The notes: generated by a model not told the origin, from the letters alone. A stretch of 64,000 nt of DNA from Achatina immaculata (GCA_009760885.1 CM019719.1:32118084-32182083); one strand, 5' to 3'. Positions 45,501 to 56,184 are shown, counted from the stretch's first letter. Program-made: numbers and translations.

Positions 45501-48500
45501 GTTTTCGAAAAGAGTCTAATTTTTTGTCGTTCTTTAGTTGTTTTTCAGCTTTTGCATGCATAATTGAGGGTGGATATTACATTTGAAGTGAATAATCTTA
45601 ACTTGGTTTTTGTGCTTATTCTATATGCCATGAACCTCATAGTGGAAGTTCAGTGCATGTAGGTGTATACTCAACACACACAATGAAGTATTCTTCAAAT
45701 TAACATTAGAATCTGACTGTTTTGACAAGCGGAACATTCCAGATATAGGACTTATTCATAGCTTGTAAGAGGAAATTATGAGAACGATTTTTCATATTCA
45801 CTTGAGTATGGTACCAAGTGTCATATAAATGCACCACAGAGCATAAAAACATATCACACAAAGCATTAGTACATTTTGAAGATTAATATAAGAATACTTG
45901 TAAGATTACCTTTATTAATTAATTTTACTTCCTGGGGCTAAGTATTAATATAACATTTAATTTCACAGCATTATGTAATAACTTCATTTCACAGGTTGGC
46001 CTTCCCGCTGTGGATACTCTCCAACATTTTATTCCTTGTCCTGTTGCGTTATGGCGCGTACTTCTTGGCTCTAACAGGCTTGTCTATGATAACGTCAAAT
46101 ATTATTTGGGCCACACTGCGGAATCCACTTCAGCTCGAAATTCCATTCTCTACACATGAAGTTCTTGTGTTTTCATATGGTGGTGCATTCTGGGTTTGCC
46201 TTGTGACTGGTAAGGGAATTCAATCTTTTCCACTATGTTATATGGGATTCTTGTAAGAGGGAGGAAAATAAAGGTGGTAACAGTGAAATCACTTGGTTTT
46301 AGTTTTCGAAGTCTAGCCATTAAATAGAGTAGAGAGTTTGGGAGCAGTGTAGTGAACTGCAGTGTTGTATTGAAGTTCTTCATGACAAATTTCTAGTCAT
46401 TGCCTTCATGTCTCAGGATATTGCCTTCATATCTTTGAAGGCAGCTTCAAGTTGAGTCTCAAATCTACTAGTCAAGATGTTAAAAGAATGAATGTTGGTT
46501 TCGACTAACAAATCAGAAACACCAAAACTGATATACTTCAACCGCAAAAAAAAAGCATTTGTGATTTGTGAGAGCAAAGTAATCAATATAAATAAAAGTA
46601 ATACACAAAAATATGCATAATACATTGAATTTTTCATTACTGAATCAACTACATAAGCAGTCACTTTCTTACTTTTATTTTACACATTATTAAAGCCATT
46701 TAGAAGTTATATTAATCTGCAGTATAGTGCTAGTCTTCCACATACCAATTTTAGTTTGTCTGTATCTCTTATGAGCAGCTCCTCCTGTTTGTAAGAATTG
46801 ATATTTCATGACTTGTTGTTGTTTTGTTTTTAGATCTTACAAATAACACAGAGAAAACTACATTACTTGACCACCTAACTCTTTCCGTGCATAGGGTCGA
46901 ATTTTCGACATTTCCGGTTGTCCCAAGCGTGCGTATGGTCAAAATTTGACATTGTTTGTTTCATTAAAACAAGCGGTGTAACATTTAGATTGTACATATT
47001 TCATCCGTGATTCCGGTGACACTTTCAAAATGGCAAATGTAGTTACGAGCGATGCCGAGCGAGAACAAGGACGCAAAGCATGGAAATTTTTCAATTTTTG
47101 ACGATGTAGATAGGGGTATGGACATAGCCTATGGCCACCCCGCTGCTCTTGAATGTAGTTAGGAGGTTATTTCAGACATTCATTCAGCGGAAATGCAATA
47201 CGGAGTCACAATACAATATATATATATATATATATATTTTTTTTTTTTCAAAGAGAGAACCAAAATTTTTCTTTCTAACAAGCCTGATTTTTGCTTCATT
47301 TTTCTGTCATTTATTGGCCTTATTCCAATAACTACAACTGAAACAAATTTTCATTTGCTTCCTTGACTAGGTATTGTATGTGTTATTCTGGGTGTTATTG
47401 TATTCTTGTTGGACAAATTGTGCCCTACAAATGCAGCCATTTTCTTTGGAGTTGATGTCCTTCAGGACTCAGAAAATATTATAGAAGGTTAGTATGGATG
47501 TCTGACAAAGTTATGCAAAGGAAGGAGCTAATAGAAACTTTCACATAATATAAATAATATAGACACAACATTTTAAAATTGCTTATATGGGCATTTATAG
47601 CAGAATATTAACTGAAAACTGATGATTGGCCATATGTTTATGTTCAGTAAAATTTGACCTTTTTGTTACATTTTATACTTCCTTTGGGAAAACTCCAAAA
47701 GCATTGGGCTTGTTAAAAATCTTAATTCTAAGAGTTCAGGATGAATATCTTAGATATTAGGAACATTTTTGTAATAAAAACACACCTGCCATGTTTTACT
47801 TGGAATTGACGTGATGCTTATTTTTAGCAATTATGGAAAATTAAAATTGCACATGCCCAAGTATGGATCAGAACTATATTAATGCAGCTATTCATTTTTA
47901 CAAATCTCTTTATATGGCTGGCAGTTAAGATAAAAATTTATAAAATCTGGTATTATACATTTGAATGATGTAGCTCTGAGTATTACAGACTTAGATGCTC
48001 TTAAAATAATCTAAATATTCTAAAGATCACTGTTTTGTTGACTGAATCTCTAGTGAGACCTGTCAGTCACTAATGGCCGTTGGTTATAAGTGAAAAATTA
48101 TATCACACTATTTCAAGATGGCTGGACCACATGCTGTGAGTGGAAAAAAACAAGATACCCCTATACTCTGGGGCAAAGCTGGGGCAACCATCCCCAACCC
48201 AGCGCATCACAGGTGGCGGATGGTGAAAGTCCTCTAGATATGGAGGATCCCTGTGAATAAGGAGTTATCCAAATAAGCAGGCACGGACCAACTGGCGGTA
48301 GACTCAGAGAGCAAGGTGGGGTAGTAGGTGGCTCTACTACTCCTATAAAGTGCCTCAGGTGCTCAGTGAAGGGAATACCAGGCGGGTAAGAGGCGCCTTA
48401 AAACCTCTCGCTCCTGCTGCCTTGCGGGTAGGACAGGGAGTCCAAAGGGTAGCGGAGAGTCCATACACAAACTGACAGAAGGCAACGGGAAACCACTGTT

Positions 48501-51500
48501 GTAGCTCCCAAGAACAATTATGCGTATTCAGAGTAATAGATTTGTCATGAATGACGTTAATGGATGTTCCTTTGAAACAGCCTCGTCCGGTAGGGCAGCT
48601 CACGGGCCACAGGTGAGGCCAGATTGTCATCAAGCTACTGGTGGCAAAACTAACAAGTTCAAAATAGCAACATGGAGTGTTAGAACTTTATTCCAGGCTG
48701 GAAAATTAGAAAATGTAAAGATGGAAATGGAAAGGATGAAGATCAACATATTAGGAATGAGTGAAGTTAGATGGACAGGTGCAGGGAAGATAAACTCTGA
48801 TAAATATACAATAATATATTCAGGAAGTGAGAAACATGAACGAGGAGTAGGAATAATATTTGACGACCAAACACCAAGGATAATAGTAGGATATTTGAAC
48901 ATCTTGGACCAAGTCCTGTTAGCCCAACTGAAAGGATGACCAGTGAACATAAATATTATACGCTCCAACATCTGAAAGTTCTGAAGAAGATGTACAGATA
49001 TTTTATAATGACATAGAGGCAGCCCTAAAACACACAAAGTCACATGGGAGATTTTAATGCCAAAGTTGGTAAAGGAAGAACTTCAGACATCGTTGGTGAC
49101 TATGGACTGGGGGAGAGGAATGACAGAGGTTGTAAATTAATTGAATGGGCAAGAATACACAACATGGTTGTAGGAAACACCTGGTTTAAACAACATCCTC
49201 GAAGACTGGCAACATGGTGCAGCCCAGACAAAAAGATTCATAACCAGATAGACTACATATTAATCAACAAACGATTCCGCAATGCATTACTGACAACAAA
49301 AACCATGCCAGGCGCTGACTGCAATAGTGACCATGACCCACTCTGTGGAAAAATTAGAATAAAGCTAAAGAAAGCATTCAGAAAAGTGAGAAACATCAAA
49401 CTGAATGCAGAACTCCTTAAAAATGACCAAGAACTACAAGAACAATACAAAGTTATTATAACAAATAGATACAATGCAATAGCAAAGATAAATAGTATAG
49501 ATGAACAATGGGCAATGTTAAGAGATTCTATCCACCAAACTGTTAAGGAGATAATACCACCAAAAAAAGAAGCCCCTAAAAATAAATGGATGACAGACGA
49601 CATCTTAGGACTGATGGACAAGAGGAGGAGGGGTAAAAATAACCAAGAAAAATATAGCAAGATAAATAAGAAATAAGACGCAAGTGCAGAGAAGCAAAAG
49701 AAGTGTGGTTAAATGAACAGTGCGGACAGATAGAGGACTCTCATAATAAAGACAACAAAAACATGCACAAATTAATTAGTGAACTCACAAGCAGGAAAAC
49801 AAAATATACCACAGGATGCCTGAAATCGAAAGAAGGTAAAATGTTAATGGGAAAAGAAGACATTGTGGACGGGTGGACAGAGTATATCGGTGAGCTATAT
49901 GGAGGAGAAAGACCAGAATTAACACCAGATACTGAAAACTGTGATGGACCACCAATACTTGAAGATGAAATCATAGATGCCATCAAACACATGAGGAAAG
50001 GAAAAGCGACTGGGCCTGATAATATAACAGTAGAAGAAATAGAGGCACTAGAGGAGATGGGAATAAAAATAATAACCAAGTTACTGAATGACATTTACAA
50101 CAGTGGTTATATTCCCAATGACCTGATTAAATCCACTTTTATAGCACTACCAAAGAAACCAGGTGCAAAGAAATGTGATGACCACCAGACTATCAGCCTC
50201 TCATGTCACATAATGAATCTACTTCTGAGAATCATTATGAGAAGAACAAGGAAAAAGATAAAAATGGAAATAGCAGATGAACAGTTTGGATTTGTTGAAG
50301 GAAAGGGAACACGCAATGCCATTTATGCTTTACGAACTCTAACAGAAAGAGCTTTAGAAGTACAGAAAGATCTCTACTTATGCTTCATTGATTACACCAA
50401 GGCATTTGACAAGGCGAAACATAATGAAATTATTAAAATGCTTGAAGACATCAATATAGACGGCAAAGACCTGAGGATTGTAAAACATCTATACTGGCTG
50501 CAAGAAGCAGCAGTTCGAGTTGAAAATAGAACTGGAAAATATCAGCCAATAAAACAAGGGGTGTGACAAGGATGTGTACTATCTCCAGACCTTTTTTTCT
50601 CTGTACAGCGAGAACATTCTAAGAATGATCGTCACAGAACCAGGCATAAAAATTGGAGGATACAATATTATCGACCTTCGGTATGCTGACAACACAGTAC
50701 TGATAGCTGAGAACCAACAAGACCTGCAAAATCTCTTGGATAAAGTGGCCAAAGAAAGTGAACAGAAAGGCCTTACTTTGAACATCAAAAAGACAGAGAC
50801 TATGGTTATATCTAAGAAACAGAATCCACCAGCATGCAGTATAAAATTAAATGGAACTATTCTAAAGCAGGTGCAGAAATTCAAATACCTTGGAGCAGTA
50901 ATAACTTCAGATGGGAAATGCAGAACAGAAATTAGGAACAGAATAGGCCAAGCAAAGACTGCATTTCAGAGAATGAGAAACATATTAACCAACACATCCT
51001 TATCAATGAATGTTAGAAAATGAGTCCTAAAATGCTATATTGAACCTATCTTGTTATATGGAAGTGAATCATGGACAATAGGCAAGTCTGCAGAAAAATC
51101 ATTGGAAGCAGCAGAAATGTGGTTTATTAGAAGAATGTTGCGAATCCCCTGGACAGCAAAAATAACTAATGAAGAATGTATGAGAAGAGCTGGAGAGACA
51201 AAAAACCTTGTCAAAAAGATAAGAGAGAGACAATGTACTTTCATAGGACATGCAATGAGAAGAGGGCGCATTGAAAATATTATAACAACAGGAAAAATAG
51301 AAGGAAGAGGATCAAGAGGAAGACCAAGAGAAATGATACTGGACAGTCTGATGGGATGGTGTGAGAGGAGATCACCAACTGAGTCGATGGCCTGCATGAA
51401 GGATCATGTACTCTGGAGAAGCATAATAGCCAACGCCAGTCGGCACGGCACCTGATGATGATGATGACCCCTATACTGCCTTGACTTGGACACCTCAAGG

Positions 51501-54500
51501 AAAAAGAAAGAGGGGCAGAACATTAGGAATATGGAGACACACACTACAGGAAGAACCAAAGGAAGTGAGAAAGGCATGGTATCCCAGCTTGCTCTAGACA
51601 GGATTGGCGGGGGAACCTTTGTTGATGTCTTATGCTCCAGTGGGGGTAGAGAGGACTAGCGATTTCAACGTGTATTTTCCAAACCAGAAAATTAGCCAAT
51701 TTCAGTGCAGTTTTCTAACATGAATATTGAAATGATAATGAGAGTCAAAGATAGTAAAGTTCTGGGCAGTCTTAGCACTGTTCTCCTAAAAGAGTAAAGT
51801 GTTCAATAGCATACCAATAGCACAAAGATGCATTCCTGCAGCAGTGAAGCCTATTGAATAAACTGCTTATCAGATATGCTCAAGGATACTGTTTTCATTC
51901 CTCGTGATGTTTTTTAAGTTTTTTTCTTAGATCATCTGGTTCATCTTTAAATGCCATATACTCAACCCAGGCTTCATACAACATGATTCTCCGGACGAGC
52001 CCCTTGTTGAAAAAAAAGTATGAGTTTTCACAATTGGCCAGGAAGTCAGTCAGAATATTTTTGAAGTGTCCTTTGATGGCCTTCCATGTGACATGACCAT
52101 CTCACTATCTCACAATATACCAACATTTTGTAATACTGAGTTCTGTGTTAAGTTCGAATAACTGCACGCAGATACTAACGTTTAACTTGCAGTCAATATT
52201 AAAATGAATTTCCATTATACAATACTGATTTTGCAAACTGTTATTGAGCTTTGTTGCTTCAGAAAGTTGTTTGTTTATATATCTTTCAGAGGATGATGAG
52301 CCTGAACCAGTAGACAGAAGACAAGTAGTGGATGAGGGTTCTGCTGCAGTTCAGGAAGAAGACTCTGACAATGATGAACTGTACTTTGCGCCTCCACCTC
52401 CAGTGGAAAGGGTAGTTACACATTTCATTCCTCTGTATCTTCTTTGTTAAACCTCCGCTGCTTCAATTGTATCTGGCAGTTTGTTTTTTCTTAATTTTTT
52501 TTTCCACATCTCTTTTCAGGTTTCTTATTGTTTAGTCCAAATTGTATGTCTCATGGTCTCAATCAATCAAGTGCCATGCCACACGGCGTAGGCGATCATT
52601 TCTCTCCACAATTCCCTGTCCTTAGACTTGATTATGAGATCCACCAGTGACTTTCTTCCTAGCCACACTGACAGCCCATCCAGTAACTTCTCTCTCTATC
52701 TTCCTCTGTCTCTTCTTCCCTCAATTTTTCCAGTTGCCACAATGTGTTCCAATTTTCCTCTTCTCAGAAAATGTCCTACAAATCTCGCTTGTCTGCTTCT
52801 GATCTTTGCTGTAATTTGCCTTTTTAACTCCAGCCTTGCAGTCTAATAATTCTATAATTTCAGTGCAAACTAATATAGTTCATATGAAGATTATGAATTT
52901 ACAAACTGCTTAGGTAGTGCTGCAGCTCATATCTTATATGTTGTGAAATTTTTTTTTTTGGCCTCTAAATCCAGTTGAATCCAGATATTTATGAAGTCTG
53001 TAATTTATTAATTTTTTTATTTCTCTGTTTGATCTACCAACTGTTCATATGAAGGGACCGACATAAAAGAAGTTGAACTATAAATTTAATTTTTATATAA
53101 ATTATAGCCATGATAACCATGCAGCGAAGACTATCATTAGAACTATCAGAACCAAGTTGGAAAATGCACATCCTATGTTAATACAGTGATCTTAGTAAAA
53201 GACTGTTGAGATAGTTCACCTGAAATTATAGTGGATGAATCCAGAAAGAACAAAAAAAGTATGGCAGCTCTCTTTTTATTTGTAATATAAAATCAAAATA
53301 TGAAACAGATCTTTGATGACAGCACTTATATTTGAACAAACAGCAACAATCTCTTGTATTATACACACTTAACAGGAACCCTAGATTCATATGAGCCACA
53401 TCATGACCTACATTTTAGTAGAACAGACACGTTTCTGATGACTTCATAACAAGTTTATTAGATGGAACATGATGATGATGGAATCTGAATGATACTTAAT
53501 GATAATACCTATTTCAAACAGCTTAAATTGTAGGCAAAAGAATAACTGACACAGGTAGCCAGTAGCCGTTAAACAAAACACATGAAAGTAGGAGACATCT
53601 TTGTCTTCTTGGACTCGGCAACTCCATAATGAAATGAAAGTACTCTCCCCATGAAAGTTAGATTTGGTCTCTGTCCGAGAGTTAGACACACTCTCACATA
53701 CTATTCAGAAATCATCACTCCAGACTTTCCTTTACAAAATTTCATGTTCTCGAGAAAGCATTCCCTGCACGTGGAACATGTGCTTCCCCAAACTTCTAAC
53801 CACTTTATTACTCAGATGGAAATGACCCAGTAACTCTTTCTATAATAAACACAAGGGATTTGATCCTTTTAAATCTATGGCGGGGAAAGCAACTCCAGAA
53901 AATTTAATATACTGTTACAAAATCAATCATTTTAAAGACTATATATTATTTAGAACATGTCTGACTTAGTGAAGGCTGAAGATAAGAAAAATAGCCAGAG
54001 AAGGCAACCTGACCAAGAACTATTGAAGCTCATGTAGCTGAGTTTTGAGTTCAGGCTTCATGGATCCACTGTCCCATATTCCTGTATGTCATGGTTCTAG
54101 AGCACCAGGCAGCTTCTGTTATCATCATGTAATGGCTGTTACCTTGGTATCATTCTGATGACAGAAGCTCTTATGACATGACAGGGCTACTGTTACCTCT
54201 TTTTTTTGCACATAAACTAATAAGAAAATGGGTAGCATCAGCTCCCATGATTCTGAAGTATTACAGAGTTTTCTGAGTTGTCCTTAAGAAAGATAAACAA
54301 AAGGACAGGTTATGAAAGCTTGGTGATGTCATTATCACAAATCTCATGATGTAATTATAGCTATTTTCTCATTTTAGATAAAAGCATTATTAGATATATT
54401 TTATATGGAGTAGAAGTAGCTGCAATAAATATTAGTTAACCAGCATCTTATCTTACTCCTTGGTGTGTTTCTGGGCAATTAGCCAACACCACAACAGCCA

Positions 54501-55678
54501 ATCCAGGAAGATAAGGCTCAGTATGGTGGAGCATCCAAAAAAAAAAAAAAAGGTGGCAACTGCTGTTAACAAGGAGGGTCCAAAACTCATATACAGTAAC
54601 CTCAGTGAAGTCAGGAGAACTGTAGCAGCTGTTATCATGATCGCTAGCCACCTTCTTTAGCCCAGGGGCTCGTGTGAACATGTGAACAATTTTTTGGTAT
54701 GTTTAATTACATTTTTTATATGTTCTTCCGGACATTCTGTTTGAAGCTGAATTATGTCACAGTTTTAAACTTTTTTCTTCTCAAATCTTCATCTCTCCTG
54801 AAAGGCACCTGGTGTTCCTGATGGTGCCAGGCCATATGTAGTGAGAGCTCCAGGATTTCAGAAGAAGTCATACCGCAGTGCCGAACACAGGCTCACAAAG
54901 AAACTGCAGCAGCCAAGACGGAGAAACCCTCCGCCAGTGCCACCTAGAGAGACTGCTGAGGATGATGATGATGATGGATATTATCAGAATGCTCCTCCCC
55001 TGAGGCAAGAGAAAAAAGGAGGGGGTAAGCACGTGTCAATTGGAAGCAGGCAGAGCTTGGTTGAAGATGACTTTCAAGACAAAGGGGCTACTGCTGTTGA
55101 GTAAGTAGATAAAAAAATTTCTAATATTACAACACAGTTGTGTTGTTCAGTACATCTTTAGTAGTACCAAGAACACTAGCCACGATGACTAAGAAAGAGA
55201 GATAATACAGTCATCACGGCTTGTAAAATAGATTTTCTTGGTGGTCCTGGAAATCAACTTGTGTGCTCCTTCAGACTAGATACAGTTGTATTTGGACATG
55301 TTTCCCATGGCAGTAGGATTTGCCACGAAGTCTGTGTCTCAGGTCCACCCCAGAAATTTCAGTGAACCATTGTAAACCTTGCTATATCATCATGGGACAG
55401 CTGACTGGCACAATTAGTGTTTATACTCTTCAGTGGTTACTGAAACAGACAGCAGAGCATATATGGGTGTGCCCCGAGTGCCATGATGCTAGTTCCTAGA
55501 CTGAAGATATTGTCATGGATTCCAGTGAGCCGATGTCGTTAGTGAAAGTACTCATTAGTTGAAAGAATTTACTTAGAAATGATTTATATAAACTACAAAT
55601 CATACTTTAATTGGTTCGAATAATTTGCAAATTATTCTTTTTAACTGTTTCAGGATGACTAACTTTGAATATAATTAA
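33411..55678 (+). CDS. DUOXA: Dual oxidase maturation factor (DUOXA / moladietz family), complete, 10 exons
   Basis: Exons: 33411-33569, 34478-34535, 38780-38914, 39443-39535, 41800-41953, 45995-46209, 47371-47487, 52290-52411, 54805-55100 and 55654-55678. All are GT-AG, the phases agree, and the total is 1374 nt (457 residues plus stop). TM1 about residues 26-50 and TM2 about 55-77. The loop contains GVNITL and ETINYNENF family signatures and sequons N100-V-T and N113-I-T. A PILWIAEYF block is followed by a cluster of TM helices (about 195-305) and an acidic, proline-rich cytoplasmic tail with PPPVPPR. From family knowledge DUOXA partners DUOX NADPH oxidases in the ER and carries them to the plasma membrane for H2O2 production. 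The tail is longer than in vertebrate DUOXA1. No DUOX gene is visible in the window. Confidence 0.94.
33570..34477 (+). other. DUOXA intron 1, nothing recognised
   Basis: AT-rich; no repeat or frame of note. Confidence 0.6.
34478..34535 (+). CDS. DUOXA: DUOXA exon 2
   Basis: Encodes KLFTFIRVTVSLFIGAVIL (TM2). Acceptor TTTGCAG, donor GTAAGC. Matches the RVxTSLFIGAxIL block of the family. Confidence 0.92.
34590..35130. repeat. GA-rich imperfect tandem repeat in DUOXA intron 2
   Basis: About 540 bp of AGTGGAAAGAGAAGAATTAG- and AGAAATAATAAAAG-type units with variable spacing and strong purine strand bias. Confidence 0.85.
35530..35860 (-). pseudogene. Mariner transposase relic, catalytic part
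   Basis: Minus-strand pieces in shifting frames: a VDISL/WV-like segment, LITVDET followed by remnants of the HH-PE-K block, and KFKTQKSAEKVKATVILG, matching the conserved mariner stretch between the first and second catalytic Asp. Many lesions. The N-terminal part is displaced to 36667-36870 by an insertion. Confidence 0.7.
35861..36318. other. Unclassified stretch inside mariner relic
   Basis: Contains a GC-rich patch (about 36030-36110, GCAGCCCGGGGGGTCCCGG) unlike its AT-rich surroundings; origin unknown. Confidence 0.4.
36319..36667 (+). mobile_element. LINE 3' end with zinc knuckle and (GAA)n tail, inserted in mariner
   Basis: Encodes CPCGSGVQTPEHILQEC, an interrupted NHADLRRETWPE segment and a terminal RDRRRRRR produced by the GAAGAAGAAGAAGAAG tail (36656-36676). 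The C-x-C...H...C pattern is the C-terminal zinc knuckle of RNase-H-type LINEs. 5'-truncated. Confidence 0.75.
36667..36870 (-). pseudogene. Mariner transposase relic, N-terminal part
   Basis: Minus strand, with frameshifts: CYANFQH, then NVAARSGRPSTV and TPETVDHVHD, the hallmark linker after the mariner HTH domain. It continues the relic at 35530-35860. Confidence 0.75.
37075..38160. mobile_element. TTAA-flanked piggyBac-like element
   Basis: Starts TTAACTCTTTGTATACTGGG and ends CCAAATACCCAAAGAGTTAA. The ends are inverted repeats (CTCTTTG-GTAT) next to TTAA. 1086 bp, no recognisable transposase. Its interior does not match the 1.7/8.2/46.9-kb TTAA family. Confidence 0.65.
38270..38475 (+). 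mobile_element. LINE 3' end with zinc-knuckle remnant and (GAA)n tail
   Basis: Encodes a degraded CPGAPQTVEHILQNYTNYET..., NNYWPSETTKEDKLYGSIHE and ends ATGAAGAAGAAGAAGAA (about 38454-38470). Related in layout to 36319-36667. Confidence 0.7.
38780..38914 (+). CDS. DUOXA: DUOXA exon 3
   Basis: Encodes SNFAMTWETAETHAR through NIGFRGVNITLK, the extracellular loop with two N-glycosylation sequons. Acceptor TTTCACAG, donor GTTGGC. Confidence 0.93.
39443..39535 (+). CDS. DUOXA: DUOXA exon 4
   Basis: Encodes EDTTQIKGETINYNENFNW...GFGPF. ETINYNE is a family hallmark. Acceptor TTTTGTAG, donor GTAAGT. Confidence 0.93.
39536..40239 (+). other. DUOXA intron 4, left part, nothing recognised
   Basis: AT-rich. 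The duplicated phrase ATAAGATGCAC(C/T) near 39788-39812 is the only repetition noticed. Confidence 0.5.
40240..41110 (-). mobile_element. I-clade (Nimbus-like) LINE fragment with RNase H domain
   Basis: Minus strand. RNase HI motifs in order: VIYTDDSVTR (about 40885-40915), MEIGAVSVAMEWLV (about 40735-40780) and VIVMDSQSML (about 40690-40720), then downstream sequence ending WGCPKCSKTGV. These give the D-E-D core of a LINE RNase H. Several frameshifts. Related to the fragments at 28340-28598 and 29504-29840. Confidence 0.8.
41800..41953 (+). CDS. DUOXA: DUOXA exon 5
   Basis: Encodes GHFNQQYREAQFRGLPLPIL, WIAEYFTLDGEGIRW and RQAGWYSHIVL. Matches the family's ...LPxPILxxAExFT... segment before TM3. 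Starts after TTTCAG and ends before GTATGT. Confidence 0.93.
42150..42845 (-). mobile_element. LINE 3' part (family A)
   Basis: The minus-strand frame 42821-42435 encodes GYLGSLLTNNGDTMREIKRR, VKQLKNLWRGIDRTTKIRFL and the ATYACETGTLNKTA block. The C-terminal WLQDIVDDLRMDASSAGH end lies at 42150-42330. Closest relative in the window is 28599-29503. The plus-strand left edge shows the tail as CATTCGTTCGTTCATT. Confidence 0.85.
43113..43962. repeat. Minisatellite, 26-bp unit, about 33 copies
   Basis: Units contain CACTTAGTCCTGGCACCGAA and CAAAGC. Variant positions (C/T in GCAC(C/T)GAA, CC/TT in AGT(C/T)C) are arranged in blocks. Lies in DUOXA intron 5. Confidence 0.96.
43963..44312. repeat. Minisatellite, 59-bp unit, about 6 copies
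   Basis: Units start at 43963, 44022, 44081, 44140, 44199 and 44258, each with GAAGATGTAGTATATAACAT and AATTGCTAAGATTTCTGTAC. Divergence increases to the right. Directly abuts the 26-bp array. Confidence 0.95.
44313..45140 (+). other. DUOXA intron 5, nothing recognised
   Basis: AT-rich with T homopolymers; no element identified. Confidence 0.5.
45141..45620 (-). mobile_element. LINE 3' part (family C), degraded
   Basis: A minus-strand copy of 31906-32545. It shares plus-strand TCACATAGGGCTCGCA, GTTCCACTTGATAGCTTG and TTCTCATCA(A/T)GTG blocks; frameshifts and stops throughout. Confidence 0.85.
45995..46209 (+). CDS. DUOXA: DUOXA exon 6
   Basis: Encodes the central TM helices (LAFPLWILSNILFLVLLRYG, AYFLALTGLSMITSNII) and the VFSYGGAFWVCLVTG block, which in vertebrates reads as a GPAFW-x-x-L-x-TG-like motif. 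Acceptor TTTCACAG, donor GTAAGG. Confidence 0.93.
46210..46875 (+). other. DUOXA intron 6, left part, nothing recognised
   Basis: No repeat family or conserved frame seen. Confidence 0.5.
46876..47213 (+). mobile_element. TTAA-family MITE, copy 3, truncated
   Basis: Begins CTAACTCTTTCCGTGC (TTAA mutated to CTAA) and follows copy 1 (1701-2406) up to GGAGTCACAATAC. It has an internal deletion and ends at an AT microsatellite. Retains GTCGAATTTTCGAC (46896-46909); the partner is reduced to GTCAAAATTTGAC. Confidence 0.8.
47371..47487 (+). CDS. DUOXA: DUOXA exon 7
   Basis: Encodes the end of the last TM helix (IVCVILGVIVFLLDKLCP) and the start of the cytoplasmic tail (FFGVDVLQDSENIIE). Acceptor TTGACTAG, donor GTTAGT. 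Confidence 0.88.
48108..48156 (+). mobile_element. Older LINE 3' fragment (family D), left part
   Basis: Encodes RWLDHML-like residues (the R-W-x-GHVLRM motif common in LINE C-termini). It is split from its continuation at 51478-51660 by the full-length LINE. Confidence 0.55.
48168..51466 (+). mobile_element. Full-length non-LTR retrotransposon (family B), APE endonuclease + RT, inactive
   Basis: 3299 bp bounded by the 11-bp duplication ACCCCTATACT (48157-48167, 51467-51477), ending in GATGATGATGATG. The 5' region (48168-48520) is non-coding and GC-richer. The reading frame is broken into 48520-48939, 49044-49676, 49703-50566, 50574-51023 and 51051-51455. Endonuclease: FKIATWSVRTL, ILGMSEVRWTG, ERGVGIIF, MGDFNAKVG, SDHDPLCG. 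RT: FGFVEGKGTRNAI, FIDYTKAFD (motif A), KQGV-stop-QGCVLSP (motif B) and RYADNTVL, where the YADD catalytic Asp is Asn. The C-terminus has IEPILLYGSESW, FIRRMLRIPWT and GHAMRRGR. Fragments of this family lie at 21213-21811 and 52558-52840. Confidence 0.93.
51478..51660 (+). mobile_element. Older LINE 3' fragment (family D), right part
   Basis: Encodes LDLDTSRKKKRGRTLGIWRH and a decayed terminal YAPVGVERTS resembling the ALC-x-GG-R-D end of a common invertebrate LINE. Joined to 48108-48156 when the nested LINE is removed. Confidence 0.65.
51661..52289 (+). other. DUOXA intron 7, right part, nothing recognised
   Basis: No repeat family or conserved frame noted. Confidence 0.5.
52290..52411 (+). 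CDS. DUOXA: DUOXA exon 8
   Basis: An acidic tail exon (EDDEPEPVDRRQVVDEGSAA...DNDELYFAPPPPVER). Phase agrees with both neighbours. Donor GTAGTT after AGG. Confidence 0.82.
52558..52840 (-). mobile_element. LINE 3'-end fragment (family B)
   Basis: A minus-strand counterpart of 21540-21800: shared plus-strand blocks CAAGTGCCATGC, ACAATTCCCTGTC and CTACAAATCTCGCTTGTCTG. Starts with the tail (CAATCAATCAAG). Closer to the 21-kb copy than to the 48-kb full-length copy. Confidence 0.85.
52841..54804 (+). other. DUOXA intron 8, nothing recognised
   Basis: No conserved frame. ORFs at 53444-53689 (-) and 54448-54681 (-) have no resemblance to known families and no splice context. Confidence 0.5.
54805..55100 (+). 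CDS. DUOXA: DUOXA exon 9
   Basis: Encodes APGVPDGARPYVVRAPGFQK, a basic stretch, RRRNPPPVPPRETAEDDDDD and GSRQSLVEDDF. The PPPVPPR sequence is a candidate SH3-binding motif. Acceptor CTGAAAG, donor GTAAGT. Confidence 0.85.
55654..55678 (+). CDS. DUOXA: DUOXA exon 10 (stop)
   Basis: Completes a Glu codon and adds MTNFEYN, then TAA at 55676-55678. Acceptor CTGTTTCAG. Tiny but phase-consistent. Confidence 0.75.
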
Positions 55679-56184
55679 AGCAAGAAGCCTGGAAGAATAT
55701 CTTCAGAAGTTAGGCAGGCGTTAATCGGGAAGTAATTTCTATCTACACTACAAGACCACAATAGGATTGTCATGTCTTTTTGAGCTTACAAAAAAAAGAA
55801 ACAGCTCACAAGATTGTAATAACTGTCTGAAAGATTAATGGCTGTTTTGTTATTGTGTATATATTCTTTCAAGTATAATTTCGTAACAAATATTTCTGGT
55901 ATAATTTTCACATCATTTTACCTCATGTGTGTCTCTCCTTATTTACACATCCCAAAGTCTGTGTTCTGTATACTTATGGTACCCATGTTTCTTAAAGATG
56001 CTTACAAACTTTTATGACAATGCACCCCAAGAGCACATCATAGTTTTTTTATAGCTTCACATTTTTCCTTTGTTTTATATGCTGATCTTCTACACATTTT
56101 GTGGTGATATCATACTTATCTTTTATATTACTGAACTACTCTGAGATAACTGAATTTTTGAGGACTATTTATTATGCTAAAGAG
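55679..56184 (+). other. DUOXA 3' UTR / downstream
   Basis: Sequence after the stop; no convincing AATAAA signal, so the poly(A) site is not placed. Confidence 0.4.

Noticed and set aside
49253..50094. Long minus-strand frames across the 48-51 kb LINE
   Set aside because: Shadows of the plus-strand endonuclease/RT coding sequence.
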